Shown: positions 1 through 8,193 of the stretch, in pieces
Position numbering within the stretch: the first letter of the stretch is position 1
How the letters are laid out: each line of letters begins with the position of its first letter
Source: an uncultured Bacilli bacterium
GTDB lineage: Bacteria; Bacillota_I; Bacilli_A; RF39; UBA660
NCBI GenBank assembly: GCA_910576795.1
Contig: CAJTIX010000006.1
Span: 1 to 58,138 of the forward strand
Reading direction: 5' to 3'
DNA: 58,138 nt
Program-made: the position numbers and the translations under genes
The notes under the pieces: model-generated
What the model was told of the DNA's origin: nothing
What the model saw: the letters and a program-made list of their open reading frames with translations, nothing else
The model's database searches: none

Positions 1-218
1 ATTGGCATTTAGATTTTACTTTTAGGGAAGATAAGAATACAACTGTAAATAAGCGTGCTTTAATGAATTTACAATTAGTCAATAAGTTCGTTTTAGGTAT
101 TTTGACAAAAGTGAAACCTTTTTATGAAAATAGAAGTTTAAGAAGAATTCGTAATTGTATTTCTTTTAATTTTGAACAAGAGTTTGTTAATCTCCTTTGT
201 TATTTGGCTTATTGTTAA
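1..218 (+). CDS. ISAs1-type transposase, C-terminal fragment (cut by window edge)
   Basis: An open frame enters from the left edge (codons in phase from base 3) and ends at TAA 216-218. It reads WHLDFTFREDKN followed by a helical stretch with NLQLVNKFVLGILTKVKP. The W-H-L-D-x-T-F-R-E-D block is typical of the C-terminal catalytic part of ISAs1-family DDE transposases, which cut and paste their own element. About 71 residues are visible; the rest lies outside the window. It is the leftmost sign of mobile DNA here. I cannot tell whether the complete gene is intact, and I did not identify the terminal inverted repeat of the element. Confidence 0.75.
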   Translation, partial: WHLDFTFREDKNTTVNKRALMNLQLVNKFVLGILTKVKPFYENRSLRRIRNCISFNFEQEFVNLLCYLAYC

Positions 219-241
219 TCTAAATTTTTGATATTTTAAAA

Positions 242-280
242 TGGATTAGCCCTTTTATCTCAATGGCTAATCCACTCTCG
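242..280 (+). terminator. Intrinsic terminator after the transposase fragment
   Basis: TGGATTAGCC (242-251) pairs perfectly with GGCTAATCCA (265-274), with a 13-base loop, and is followed by a T-rich stretch. It lies 24 bases after the transposase stop. Confidence 0.7.
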
Positions 281-326
281 TTTTATTTTTTCATTATTTT
301 ATCCTGATCACGAAAAAGAAAAGCTC

Positions 327-839
327 TTACTTTTCTTTTAATTTGATATTATAACCGACCTCTTGATAGGTTTGCGACAACCGACTAATTAAATTATCAA
401 ATTGTGCACGACCATATGGATCATTTTCGGTACCTTTTAAAATGGTATCTACTTTTTCGTGAATTGTATTTCTATATTCTGATATTTCTGAAAAACTATC
501 ATATTTTTTACCTAACTGATATAAAGATGGTATCTGTATCTGTTCCGTTTGGAGATAATCTTTGATTCCCCTTTCATACCCATCTGTTTTTTTAGACAAT
601 ACTAATGTATCCTCAGTTATATTACTTCTTTTTAATCCTTCTAAAACAGCAATTCTACTCTCAAAGTACGCTATAGTGATTTCTTGATTCTGTGGTTGCA
701 TTAAATCAGTTTGAAATCCTTCCATACCAATCGTTGTCCTACTTAATTTGCTGAAAATAGATGTTTTTACCATACAAATACGAAAGCCCAAAATTTGAAT
801 ACCATAATTACGATTTGCTTCATATTGTTCCTGTGCCAT
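327..839 (-). CDS. Protein of unknown function, 170 aa
   Basis: I do not recognise this family. The protein is soluble and mostly helical by inspection, with no signal peptide or membrane segment. Its ATG overlaps the stop codon of the upstream DUF1292 gene by one base (TAATG), so the two are probably translationally coupled and form a two-gene operon. An AGAGG sits about 9 bases before the start. An alternative start at Met23 is possible but has no better ribosome site. The only hint of a role is the pairing with DUF1292, which in other Firmicutes often sits near ruvX/yrrK-type genes; none of those is present here. Confidence 0.65.
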   Translation of the reverse strand: MAQEQYEANRNYGIQILGFRICMVKTSIFSKLSRTTIGMEGFQTDLMQPQNQEITIAYFESRIAVLEGLKRSNITEDTLVLSKKTDGYERGIKDYLQTEQIQIPSLYQLGKKYDSFSEISEYRNTIHEKVDTILKGTENDPYGRAQFDNLISRLSQTYQEVGYNIKLKEK

Positions 840-1114
840 TATGTATTACCTCTTTCACTACGAATTGCTTCACGCATTTTTTCTTTAATAAGTGCCCATT
901 CTTCATCGGAAACATTCTCAAAAACAGTTTCCCCATCTTTTTCCAAGATTTTAGAAGCATACAATATGACCATATCATTTTTAGTTTCATTTAACGTATA
1001 TACAATATACTTTTGATTGGTTTTATCTAAAGAGAATGTCATAACAACATCTACTTGTTGTTTTTCTCCCTTACTGTTTATTATTTGTAAAGTAGAAGTA
1101 TTTTCTGCTACCAT
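839..1114 (-). CDS. DUF1292 family protein (YrzB-like)
   Basis: This 91-aa acidic protein has the layout of DUF1292: an N-terminal beta-rich part reading out as V-V-M-T-F-S-L-D, then YIVYTL, and a C-terminal helix with SDEEWALIKEKM. The family is common in Firmicutes and has no established biochemical role. The start is the ATG at 1114, preceded by GGAGAGGGG. It is the first gene of a likely two-gene minus-strand operon with the 170-aa protein. The upstream 200 bases are shared with the divergent lactate dehydrogenase promoter. Confidence 0.7.
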   Translation of the reverse strand: MVAENTSTLQIINSKGEKQQVDVVMTFSLDKTNQKYIVYTLNETKNDMVILYASKILEKDGETVFENVSDEEWALIKEKMREAIRSERGNT

Positions 1115-1254
1115 ATATCCCCTCTCCTATTCTTTATACTATTTTATCACATGTTATTTTTGAATGAAAGAAGTTTTAGTAAAACAGATTTCAATTGACT
1201 CCATTTTATTTCAAAACCAGTAAATTTTTGAAACGAAAAAATCAATTTCATCAA

Positions 1255-1284
1255 TTTACTAATTCGTATCATACGTGCTATAAT
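1255..1284 (+). promoter_or_regulatory. Extended -10 promoter of lactate dehydrogenase
   Basis: TATAAT at 1279-1284 is preceded by TGC (an extended -10 TGn) and, 18 bases further up, by TTTACT (1255-1260). This is a convincing sigma-A promoter placed 35 bases before the ldh start. Confidence 0.65.
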
Positions 1285-1319
1285 GAGAATAATAATAGAA
1301 AAATAAAGTGAGGGTAAAT

Positions 1320-2228
1320 ATGAAAAATAGAATTGTATTAATTGGGTGCGGTAATGTTGGAATGAGTTATGCTTATGCACTTTTAAATCAGCACACTTAT
1401 GTAGATGAATTAATATTAATCGATATTAATCGAGAAAAAATCGAGGGAGAAGCAATGGACTTAAATCATTGCCTGGCCTATAGTCCTTCCAAAGTAAATG
1501 TTCGTGTGGGCGATTATGTGGACTGTAGTGACGCCAAAATTGTAGTTATAGCTGCTGGTAGTAACCAAAATGTTGGAGAAACGAGAATGGATTTGATTCA
1601 AAAAAACAGTCGTATTTTTCAATCCATAGTTACCTCTGTTATGCAAAGTGGTTTTGACGGAATATTTCTAGTTGCAACAAATCCCTTAGATGTCATGACT
1701 TGTTTGACGCTACGATATTCTGGTCTAGATGCCAGTAAAGTGATTGGCTCTGGAACCACATTAGACACTGCTCGTTTAAAATACTTAATTAGTGAAAAAA
1801 TTCATATATGTCCAAAGGATATTCAGGCTTTTGTAATTGGAGAACATGGTGATAGTGAGTTTGTTGCTTGGAGTCATGCCAATATTGCTTTAACAGGTAT
1901 TGATACCTTTCTAACACAAGAAGAAAAGAAAAAATTGGAAGAAGAAGTGAAAAATGCAGCTTATGAAATTATTCAAAAAAAAGGAGCAACATATTATGGA
2001 ATTGGAATGTGTTTAGTCCGTATTACTTCTGCTATTTTGGAAGATAAAAATATCATCTTACCTGTTTCTAGCTATGATTCGGAAAATGAAATTTGTATCT
2101 CAACACCTGCCATTGTTAATCGTAATGGTGTACAAGCTAAAATTCATATTCCACTTAATGTAGAAGAGCAGAAAAAATTAGAGCAATCAATTCAAGTGAT
2201 TCAAAATGCCGTAAATACGATTCTGTAG
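1320..2228 (+). CDS. ldh: L-lactate dehydrogenase
   Basis: Converts pyruvate to L-lactate with NADH, the redox-balancing step of fermentation, in the cytoplasm. Visible features are the Rossmann motif GCGNVG (residues 9-14), the substrate loop with NQNVGETRMDL, the arginine in DTARL, and the catalytic histidine in GEHGDSEF (about His176). Gln before NVGETR marks lactate rather than malate dehydrogenase, which has Arg there. I start at ATG 1320; an earlier in-frame GTG at 1308 is part of the ribosome site GTGAGGG. At 302 aa it is slightly short for the family (about 310-320). A promoter lies upstream and a small hairpin downstream, so it looks monocistronic. Confidence 0.92.
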   Translation: MKNRIVLIGCGNVGMSYAYALLNQHTYVDELILIDINREKIEGEAMDLNHCLAYSPSKVNVRVGDYVDCSDAKIVVIAAGSNQNVGETRMDLIQKNSRIFQSIVTSVMQSGFDGIFLVATNPLDVMTCLTLRYSGLDASKVIGSGTTLDTARLKYLISEKIHICPKDIQAFVIGEHGDSEFVAWSHANIALTGIDTFLTQEEKKKLEEEVKNAAYEIIQKKGATYYGIGMCLVRITSAILEDKNIILPVSSYDSENEICISTPAIVNRNGVQAKIHIPLNVEEQKKLEQSIQVIQNAVNTIL

Positions 2229-2243
2229 ATGGATTTGCATAAT

Positions 2244-2265
2244 AGAAGTAGATACTTCTTTTTCT
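2244..2265 (+). terminator. Weak terminator after ldh
   Basis: AGAAGT (2244-2249) and ACTTCT (2254-2259) form a short 6-bp hairpin followed by TTTTC. The stem is short, so read-through into the next gene is possible. Confidence 0.45.
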
Positions 2266-2310
2266 ATTGATTTTTTATAAATGGTTATCATAAAAATGGA
2301 GGAATATAAA

Positions 2311-3510
2311 ATGAAAAAATGCTTATTTGTTGGAACTTTTATAGTCGTGGTTCTTTTTGGTGTATTTCAAGTAGTAAATAAACCTGATAATCCGCAGGAA
2401 AAGATAGAAAAAACAATTTATGAAGAAAAAGTACAATCCCAATTAGAACAACTCTCTTTGGAGGAAAAAATAGGACAAATGTTTATCATTTCTTATTCCA
2501 GTGAATCTATGGACGAAACTTTAAAGCTCATCGCAGACTATAAACCAGGTGGAATTATATTGTTTAAAGATAACTTTAAAAGCTATGAGAACACATTAAA
2601 ACAAATTGATCAAATAAAAAGTGTTACTTCCATTCCTTTATTCATCTCAGTTGATCAAGAAGGAGGAAGGGTACAGAGACTAAAGGAGCTAGAAGATGCA
2701 CAAGTAACTACAATTCCTCCTATGCGAATATTAGGAAAAACAAATCATACTTTATTGGGATATCGTGTTGGACAAGTGGTAGCAGAAGAATTGCAAGTTT
2801 TTGGTATCAATATAAATTTTGCTCCAGTACTAGATATTGTAAGTGATGCAAATAATCATGTAATTGGCGATAGGAGTTTTGGCGAAAATATAGATGTTGT
2901 ATCCCGTATGGGCATTGCTTTTGCAGATGGTTTAGAGGATCATGGTGTAATTGCAGTTTATAAACATTTCCCAGGTCATGGAAGCACAATATCAGATTCC
3001 CACTATGTATTACCAGTAATTACCAAAACCAAAGAAGAATTATTAGCATCTGATTTAGTTCCATTTCAAAAGGCAATTGACCATGGCGCTGAAGTCATTA
3101 TGGTGGGACATTTGGCCGTGCCAAGTATCAGTGGGGATGAAGTTCCAGCATCTTTATCCAAACCGCTTATTACAGGATTACTCAAACAAGAAATGGGTTA
3201 TCAAGGATTGGTTGTTACAGACGCCCTCAATATGGGTGCATTGACTGAATACTATACAGAAAAAGAAATTTATGAATTAGCAATTCAAGCTGGCGTAGAT
3301 ATCCTATTGATGCCAGTAGACATTAGTCGAGCATTGACATATATCAAAGAAAGTCTTGCGGAAGGAAAAATAACCGAGGAACAAATTGATTCATCTGTTC
3401 GAAAAATCCTTACTTTAAAATATGAGAGGCTTTCTACTTCTAGACTTGGTAAAGAATTTTTAGGTAGTACTAGTCATCAATCTATCGTAAATAAAGTATA
3501 TGAATATTAG
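2311..3510 (+). CDS. nagZ: Membrane-anchored beta-N-acetylhexosaminidase, GH3 (NagZ type)
   Basis: Removes N-acetylglucosamine from peptidoglycan fragments or other beta-linked GlcNAc glycans. The GH3 catalytic domain shows ISVDQEGGRVQRL, the NagZ loop KHFPGHG with the D-S-H pair (about residues 218-231), and the nucleophile Asp in VVTDALNMG (about D304). Residues 5-23 form one hydrophobic segment and there is no lipobox, so the enzyme is probably tethered outside the membrane. I start at ATG 2311, seven bases after GGAGG; upstream in-frame ATG 2281 lacks such a site. A GH3 enzyme of this class usually acts in muropeptide recycling, which fits the many wall peptidases in this window. Confidence 0.9.
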   Translation: MKKCLFVGTFIVVVLFGVFQVVNKPDNPQEKIEKTIYEEKVQSQLEQLSLEEKIGQMFIISYSSESMDETLKLIADYKPGGIILFKDNFKSYENTLKQIDQIKSVTSIPLFISVDQEGGRVQRLKELEDAQVTTIPPMRILGKTNHTLLGYRVGQVVAEELQVFGININFAPVLDIVSDANNHVIGDRSFGENIDVVSRMGIAFADGLEDHGVIAVYKHFPGHGSTISDSHYVLPVITKTKEELLASDLVPFQKAIDHGAEVIMVGHLAVPSISGDEVPASLSKPLITGLLKQEMGYQGLVVTDALNMGALTEYYTEKEIYELAIQAGVDILLMPVDISRALTYIKESLAEGKITEEQIDSSVRKILTLKYERLSTSRLGKEFLGSTSHQSIVNKVYEY

Positions 3511-3652
3511 AAGTAATAAAAAACTCCAAAATATAAATCATATTTCATTTCAATAAAAAAGAGCCATTGACTAAAATGTACTCTATAAGGATTTATGAAA
3601 TAACAGCCCTTTAAGATATCACAAACAAATGTTATACTTTTGTTATAAAAGG

Positions 3653-3710
3653 ACATTAATGACATTTGTTTTTACTATACCCCTAGCAAAGTTTAATGTC
3701 ATAATGTCAT
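3653..3710 (-). terminator. Inverted repeat downstream of the Fic gene
   Basis: GGACATTAATGACATTT (3653-3669) and AATGTCATAATGTCATTT (3693-3710) are imperfect inverted repeats separated by about 23 bases. Read on the minus strand the fold ends with CCTTTTAT, so it could terminate the Fic transcript. The T run is poor. The repeated TGTCAT units could instead be a protein site. Confidence 0.35.
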
Positions 3711-3713
3711 TTA

Positions 3714-4454
3714 TTATTCATTATCTTCTAAAAAGTAATCAACCATTTTTGCATAATTATCTTGACTATTTAAACAAGTATCTATTAAATAACCTTTTTC
3801 ATTATTAGTTTGATATTCTTTGATACCTCTTATATAAAAATCTTTATTTCTATCTTCTATAAAGAAAGGCATTATATCGTTATATAAACATTCTCTAAAC
3901 ATTATCATTCTTCCAACACGCCCATTTCCATCTTGAAAAGGATGAATTTTTTCAAATCTAACATGAAATTCAATAATATCTTCAATAGTTTTGTTAGATA
4001 TTTTATCATACCACTCTAATAAATCTTTCATGTCATTTGCTACATCATTTGGAAGTGATGTTGTAATATTACCAACAAAGTTCTTTTTCTTTTTATATTC
4101 TCCAACATTAAACCATTCTTTTTCACTATCTGTTAGTGTTCCATCTTTTAAAATAAAGTGAAATTTTTTAATCATATCTTCAGATAATTTATTATCAATT
4201 GAATCTAACATATATTTAAATAAAGTAAAATGATTTTTTGTTTCAGTAGCATCCTTCAAAACAATAACTTTATCACTACTTGTTAGAATGGTTCCTGTAT
4301 CATAAATACTTGCTGTTTCATCAGGTGTTATAGTTGAACCTTCAATATGATTTGTATTATATGCAAAATCTAGTTGAGTTTTATGATAAAGGCTACCAGA
4401 TAAATTCATATTTTTTTGTTCAATTAATGTCTTTTTTATTTTACTTATTTTCAT
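3714..4454 (-). CDS. Fic family protein, class II type (AMPylase-like)
   Basis: Fic enzymes usually transfer AMP to hydroxyl groups of target proteins. The catalytic loop HPFQDGNGR is complete (about residues 171-179), with the catalytic His and the phosphate-binding Asn-Gly-Arg. Near the N-terminus TNHIEG (T34-G39) fits the inhibitory (S/T)xxxE(G/N) helix of class II Fic proteins, whose Glu blocks the ATP site until relieved. I start at Met15 of the longest frame (ATG 4454) because GGAGG lies about ten bases upstream of it and inside the longer reading. It has its own strong promoter, so it is a single-gene unit beside the DUF1016 patch. Target unknown; it could be a toxin or a housekeeping regulator. 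Confidence 0.88.
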   Translation of the reverse strand: MKISKIKKTLIEQKNMNLSGSLYHKTQLDFAYNTNHIEGSTITPDETASIYDTGTILTSSDKVIVLKDATETKNHFTLFKYMLDSIDNKLSEDMIKKFHFILKDGTLTDSEKEWFNVGEYKKKKNFVGNITTSLPNDVANDMKDLLEWYDKISNKTIEDIIEFHVRFEKIHPFQDGNGRVGRMIMFRECLYNDIMPFFIEDRNKDFYIRGIKEYQTNNEKGYLIDTCLNSQDNYAKMVDYFLEDNE

Positions 4455-4479
4455 TTTCCTTGCCTCCATATATGTATAT

Positions 4480-4509
4480 ATTATAACATGTAGCATACTA
4501 GTTAGTAAA
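4480..4509 (-). promoter_or_regulatory. Promoter of the Fic gene
   Basis: On the minus strand TTTACT (4509-4504), 18 bases, TATAAT (4485-4480), with TG one base before the -10 (extended -10). Confidence 0.6.
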
Positions 4510-4530
4510 TTGTTGAGATTAAATTATCCA

Positions 4531-4566
4531 AAACAAAAATGGAGCGCTATGCGCTCCTTCAGGGGG
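4531..4566 (-). repeat. Terminator repeat, copy A
   Basis: On the minus strand this reads CCCCCTGAAGGAGC, a perfect hairpin (GGAGCGC/GCGCTCC, 4541-4557, 3-base loop), then ATTTTTGTTT. Both flanks are identical to copy B at 5970-6004; only the centre of the stem differs, in a way that keeps pairing. It acts as an intrinsic terminator for the DUF1016 unit, and the truncated gene at 4559-4804 ends inside it. Confidence 0.75.
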
Positions 4567-4804
4567 CTAATAAAAATTTTGGAGGAAGAGGAGTCTCTTT
4601 ACCCTCTAAGTTTCTACTTTTCTTTTTTTCTACATATTTATCCATAAATTTTAAAGCATTATTCCATCTATAATAACTAAGTTTATCTATTATAATGTCT
4701 CCAATTTGTGCTATTACTCTATTATGATGATTCTTCATTTTTAGATTAGCACTCATTACATTACCGGATACCCCAATTTCAAATTCTTTATCCTTTTCTT
4801 CCAT
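4559..4804 (-). pseudogene. Truncated DUF4393/Abi-alpha-like gene, 81 aa
   Basis: The 81 residues read IGDIIIDKLSYYRWNNALKF, then a Lys/Glu-rich helix, then PLPPKFL. This resembles the start of DUF4393 (Abi-alpha type) proteins, where a similar helix and a P-x-K-F-L segment lead into a long helical C-terminal domain. Here the frame stops right after that segment, exactly where terminator repeat copy A begins, so the C-terminal domain is missing. The ATG has a good AGAGG site and follows the DUF1016 stop by 13 bases, so it is co-transcribed with the nuclease. It may be a broken gene or a short stable remnant. The family call is from memory of the motif pattern. Confidence 0.5.
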
Positions 4805-4817
4805 TTTTACCTCTCCA

Positions 4818-5822
4818 TTAATCTTCTATATCCACCAATACATTAATTTCTTCTTTAGTAGGCAGCTTGCTTTGGATTTCTTTATTTAATTGATCGAATA
4901 TTTTATATTCACTAACCCCAACTGGCTTATTTATATATTTTAAAGTATAATCAACTATTTTATTACTTTTATGTTGACATAATATAATTCCGATGGATGG
5001 ATTATCATTTTCATCTTTTACTTCTTCATCTAAAGCAGTAAGATAAAATCCCATTTTACTTGCAAATTCTGGTTTAAACTCTACTACTTTTAATTCTACT
5101 GCAATATAGCATTTTAATTTAATATGATAAAATAACAAATCTATATAAAAATCTTGATTATCTACTGTTATTTTGTACTGGTTTCCTACAAAAGAAAAAC
5201 CACTTCCAAATTCAAGTAAAATATTTTTTAATCGATTTAGCATTTTATTTTCTAACTCTTTTTCCTTGTAATCTTCTGTTAATTCAATTAAATCAAATAC
5301 ATATGGCTCTTTCATCATATCATTTGCAAGATCACTATTTTGTTTTAAAGTCAGCTTGAAATTATTATGTTTTATTGCTTTTTCTTGTCTATCATAAAGG
5401 TTAGTATCTATTTGATAAACCAGAATACTATCAGACCAGCCATCTTCTAAACATTTATTCATATACCATTTGCGAATTTCTTTATCTTTAACTTTTTGCA
5501 TTAAAGTAATATTATGTTTCCATGGTAATTGTGCAACCAGTTGCACAAATTCTTCATCATCCTTATATTCATTATAAAAAGTTTTCATATATTTTAAATT
5601 ACGAACTGAAAATCCCTTTAAATTGGGAAAAGAAATTTTTAAATCCATTGCAACATTATCGATAAACTTATTGCCCCAACTACTATTTTCTTCGAGCATC
5701 TTACCAATATTATAATAAAGATTAACTAATTTTTTATTAGCATCTGTCATAATTTCTAATTGAGTTTTAGTAATTGCATTTTTTATATTACTTGTTATCT
5801 CTTGAAATGATTTATCTAGCAT
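4818..5822 (-). CDS. DUF1016 (YhcG-type) PD-(D/E)XK nuclease
   Basis: The 334-aa protein has the DUF1016 layout: an N-terminal helical region (NLYYNIGKMLEE; FPNLKGFSVRNLKYMKTFY; LVAQLPWKHNITLM) and a C-terminal PD-(D/E)XK nuclease core. In the core the Asp of FYIDLLFYH (about 225) and the E-x-K of IAVELK (about 241) are present, so the active site looks complete. DUF1016 proteins are common in defence and restriction contexts, but their substrate is not generally established. The start has a clear GGAGG. The gene leads a two-gene unit with the truncated DUF4393-like gene, and the patch is flanked by two copies of the same terminator repeat, which suggests acquisition. Confidence 0.85.
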   Translation of the reverse strand: MLDKSFQEITSNIKNAITKTQLEIMTDANKKLVNLYYNIGKMLEENSSWGNKFIDNVAMDLKISFPNLKGFSVRNLKYMKTFYNEYKDDEEFVQLVAQLPWKHNITLMQKVKDKEIRKWYMNKCLEDGWSDSILVYQIDTNLYDRQEKAIKHNNFKLTLKQNSDLANDMMKEPYVFDLIELTEDYKEKELENKMLNRLKNILLEFGSGFSFVGNQYKITVDNQDFYIDLLFYHIKLKCYIAVELKVVEFKPEFASKMGFYLTALDEEVKDENDNPSIGIILCQHKSNKIVDYTLKYINKPVGVSEYKIFDQLNKEIQSKLPTKEEINVLVDIED

Positions 5823-5846
5823 AGTTTAACCTCCTTTTATATAAAG

Positions 5847-5855
5847 ATTATATCA
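5847..5855 (-). promoter_or_regulatory. Extended -10 element of the DUF1016 unit
   Basis: On the minus strand TGATATAAT (TGn plus a perfect -10) lies about 25 bases before the DUF1016 start. No good -35 is visible, as is common for extended -10 promoters. Confidence 0.45.
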
Positions 5856-5969
5856 TTTTTTAAATATAAATTATACTATTTTAGGTAGCATTTTTATTAA
5901 ACTTTTTTAATCTAAACTAGTACTTATTAAATTATTTTTGTGATATTTTAATCATTTTTAATTCATATT

Positions 5970-6004
5970 AAACAAAAATGGAGCCATAAGGCTCCTTCAG
6001 GGGG
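5970..6004 (-). repeat. Terminator repeat, copy B (3' end of a candidate small RNA)
   Basis: Minus strand: CCCCCTGAAGGAGC, hairpin GGAGCC/GGCTCC (5980-5995), then ATTTTTGTTT. The first 14-15 and last 15 bases are identical to copy A at 4531-4566, in the same orientation. Confidence 0.75.
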
Positions 6005-6066
6005 TTTTGGTTGGATACTCTCACACTCTATTCCGTAAGAGTACCTAGCGTGAATATCATCACGCT
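5972..6066 (-). ncRNA. Candidate small RNA of about 95 nt between recG and DUF1016
   Basis: A near-consensus promoter fires into a stretch with no coding frame and a canonical terminator. The predicted RNA has three hairpins: AGCGTGA/TCACGCT with a 6-base loop; a 9-bp stem pairing TACTCTTAC with GTGAGAGTA; and the GGAGCC/GGCTCC terminator. Between the second and third lies a single-stranded CCAAAACCCCCTGAAGG. Unpaired C-rich segments are a known way for Gram-positive sRNAs (for example RsaE and FsrA types) to bind Shine-Dalgarno sequences. I cannot assign an Rfam family. The alternative is an elaborate 3' untranslated region of recG, but the promoter argues for an independent gene. Confidence 0.6.
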
Positions 6067-6072
6067 ATGATA

Positions 6073-6101
6073 ATTATATAAGTTTATAATCATAAAGTCA
6101 A
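6073..6101 (-). promoter_or_regulatory. Near-consensus promoter of the candidate small RNA
   Basis: On the minus strand TTGACT (6101-6096), exactly 17 bases, TATAAT (6078-6073). It points away from recG and has no gene immediately downstream other than the hairpin-rich stretch. Confidence 0.75.
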
Positions 6102-6140
6102 TCTTTATTTGTGAACCAATTACTACTTTACAACTTCTCT

Positions 6141-8135
6141 TTAATCCAAATCCATTGATTTTTCAATTAAATTCATAATTTTATTAGACATAAAATTTTT
6201 CTGATCAAATTGTTCTAAAAATATTTCACTATCTTGTTTGGCATTCAATAAAATCGAAAAATCATTTTTCAAATTAGCCATTTGAAATACCATATCGCCA
6301 CTTTGTTTGGCGCCGAATAAATCTCCACTACCACGGAGTAAAAAATCTTCTTCACTTACCTTAAATCCATCATTGGTTTGTGTTAAAATCTGTAATCTCT
6401 CTGTTTCCCTCTCACTCATTAATATACAATACGATTGTAACTCACTTCTCCCTACACGGCCACGTAACTGGTGTAATGCAGATAATCCAAAACGATAACT
6501 ATCAAAAATAACCATCATAGTAGCGTTCGGAACATCCACTCCCACTTCTACCACTGTAGTACTAATCAAAATCTGTATCTCATTATTAGAAAATTGACTC
6601 ATTACTTCTTCTTTTTCAGCAGGTTTCATTTTCCCATGTAAAACTCCAATCCTACATACTTTTCCAAATGCCTTATTCATTTTTTCTGAAAGTTTATTTA
6701 CATTTTCAAAATCACTCTTGTCACTTTCTTCAATCAAAGGAGCAATTACATAAATTTGATGTCCAAATTTCAACTGTTCATACATTTCTTTCAGTACCTG
6801 TTTCATATCACGGTAAGAAGCAATCTTTGTAATCACTGGCTTTCTTCCCTTTGGAATAGTCTTAATACTTGAAATATCCATATCTCCATATAACGTAAGT
6901 GCATAAGTTCTTGGAATTGGTGTCGCACTCATATATAAAATATCAGGTGTAACTCCTTTATTTTTCAAACTACTTCTTTGATTGACACCAAACCGATGTT
7001 GTTCATCTGTAATTACAAATCCTAAATTTGCATATTCGACTGTTTCCGTAAATAAAGCATGTGTCCCAATTATCAAATCAATATTCCCCTGTTTTAAAGC
7101 CTCGTATACTTCTCTTTTTTCTTTTATCTTCATTTTTCCCGTTAATATTCCAATTCGCATTCCTGTATTTTTACATAACGAAATCGCGTTTTGATAATGT
7201 TGCTCCGCTAAGATTTCAGTAGGTGCCATCAAAGCACTTTGATACCCACTTAAATAATTCATATAACTTGCAATCAATGCAACAACCGTTTTTCCACTTC
7301 CAACATCCCCTTGCAACAACCGATTCATACGAATGGGAGACATCAAATCCTGATAGATCATTTGTACACTTTTTTCTTGATCAACAGTCAACGAATAAGG
7401 TAATGTATCAATAAATTCTTGTATTTTTTGATAATCCACAGTTCTTTTTAAACCAATCTTGTTTTGTTTATTATTTTTTAGATAATTCATTTTCAACATA
7501 AACAAAAAGAGTTCCTCATATTTGATTCGTTCTGTTGCTTTTTTAAGATCCATTTCATTCGTCGGTTGATGGACGATACGAATGCTTTTTTCTTTGGACA
7601 GAAATCCATATTTTTCTTGATATTCTGATAATACATAATCTTCTACACAAAACGGTTCTTTTAATGCAGCAGAAATATAATGCGATATTTGCTTACTAGA
7701 AATCCCATAGATTGTATGATAAACAGGTTCAATGGTTTCTTTTTCTAAAGTCCCTAAACGTAATTCAGAAGCAACAATATGATTATGAAGTGGATCATAC
7801 TTTCCAATCACAGTAATTTTTGTTCCAATTGGTAACTGCGATTTTAAAAAACCACGATTAAAGATAGTAATGCTAAGGATGTAACCTTGTGCATTCATTT
7901 TAAAATCCATTTTATCCAGCTTACGATTGATATGAAAGACTCTTGGCACACTTTCAATCACTCCATCTATCACTACCTTATCGTCCTTTTTCGCAGTATT
8001 GAAATCGGTTCGTTTTAAAATGTCATAACGAAAAGGATAATACGAAATTAAATCAGAAATGGTATGAATACCAAGTTGATTCAGTAATCGGAGCCCTTTA
8101 GGTCCAAGGCCTTTTAATTCTTCTAACTGTTTCAT
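6141..8135 (-). CDS. recG: ATP-dependent DNA helicase RecG
   Basis: Branch-migrates stalled replication forks and Holliday junctions. The N-terminal wedge region begins with a helix-hairpin-helix-like LKGLGPKGLRLLNQLGI. The helicase motifs follow: Walker A GDVGSGKT (about 285), the DEQHRFG box diagnostic of RecG (about 375), MSATPIPRT, LHGKMKP and the C-terminal RGRVGRSELQSYCIL. At 664 aa it is close to full length (usually about 680-690). The start ATG follows GGTGACAT. Nothing suggests disruption. The gene sits alone between the YfhO protein and the candidate small RNA. Confidence 0.97.
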   Translation of the reverse strand: MKQLEELKGLGPKGLRLLNQLGIHTISDLISYYPFRYDILKRTDFNTAKKDDKVVIDGVIESVPRVFHINRKLDKMDFKMNAQGYILSITIFNRGFLKSQLPIGTKITVIGKYDPLHNHIVASELRLGTLEKETIEPVYHTIYGISSKQISHYISAALKEPFCVEDYVLSEYQEKYGFLSKEKSIRIVHQPTNEMDLKKATERIKYEELFLFMLKMNYLKNNKQNKIGLKRTVDYQKIQEFIDTLPYSLTVDQEKSVQMIYQDLMSPIRMNRLLQGDVGSGKTVVALIASYMNYLSGYQSALMAPTEILAEQHYQNAISLCKNTGMRIGILTGKMKIKEKREVYEALKQGNIDLIIGTHALFTETVEYANLGFVITDEQHRFGVNQRSSLKNKGVTPDILYMSATPIPRTYALTLYGDMDISSIKTIPKGRKPVITKIASYRDMKQVLKEMYEQLKFGHQIYVIAPLIEESDKSDFENVNKLSEKMNKAFGKVCRIGVLHGKMKPAEKEEVMSQFSNNEIQILISTTVVEVGVDVPNATMMVIFDSYRFGLSALHQLRGRVGRSELQSYCILMSERETERLQILTQTNDGFKVSEEDFLLRGSGDLFGAKQSGDMVFQMANLKNDFSILLNAKQDSEIFLEQFDQKNFMSNKIMNLIEKSMDLD

Positions 8136-8193
8136 ATGTCACCAACTTTTTTTCATTATAACACGAATTTTTGTTCGCTACAATAAAAAGATA

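Noticed and set aside
1147..1380. 77-codon frame opposite the start of ldh
   Set aside because: It overlaps the ldh promoter and gene in antisense and has no ribosome site or motif.
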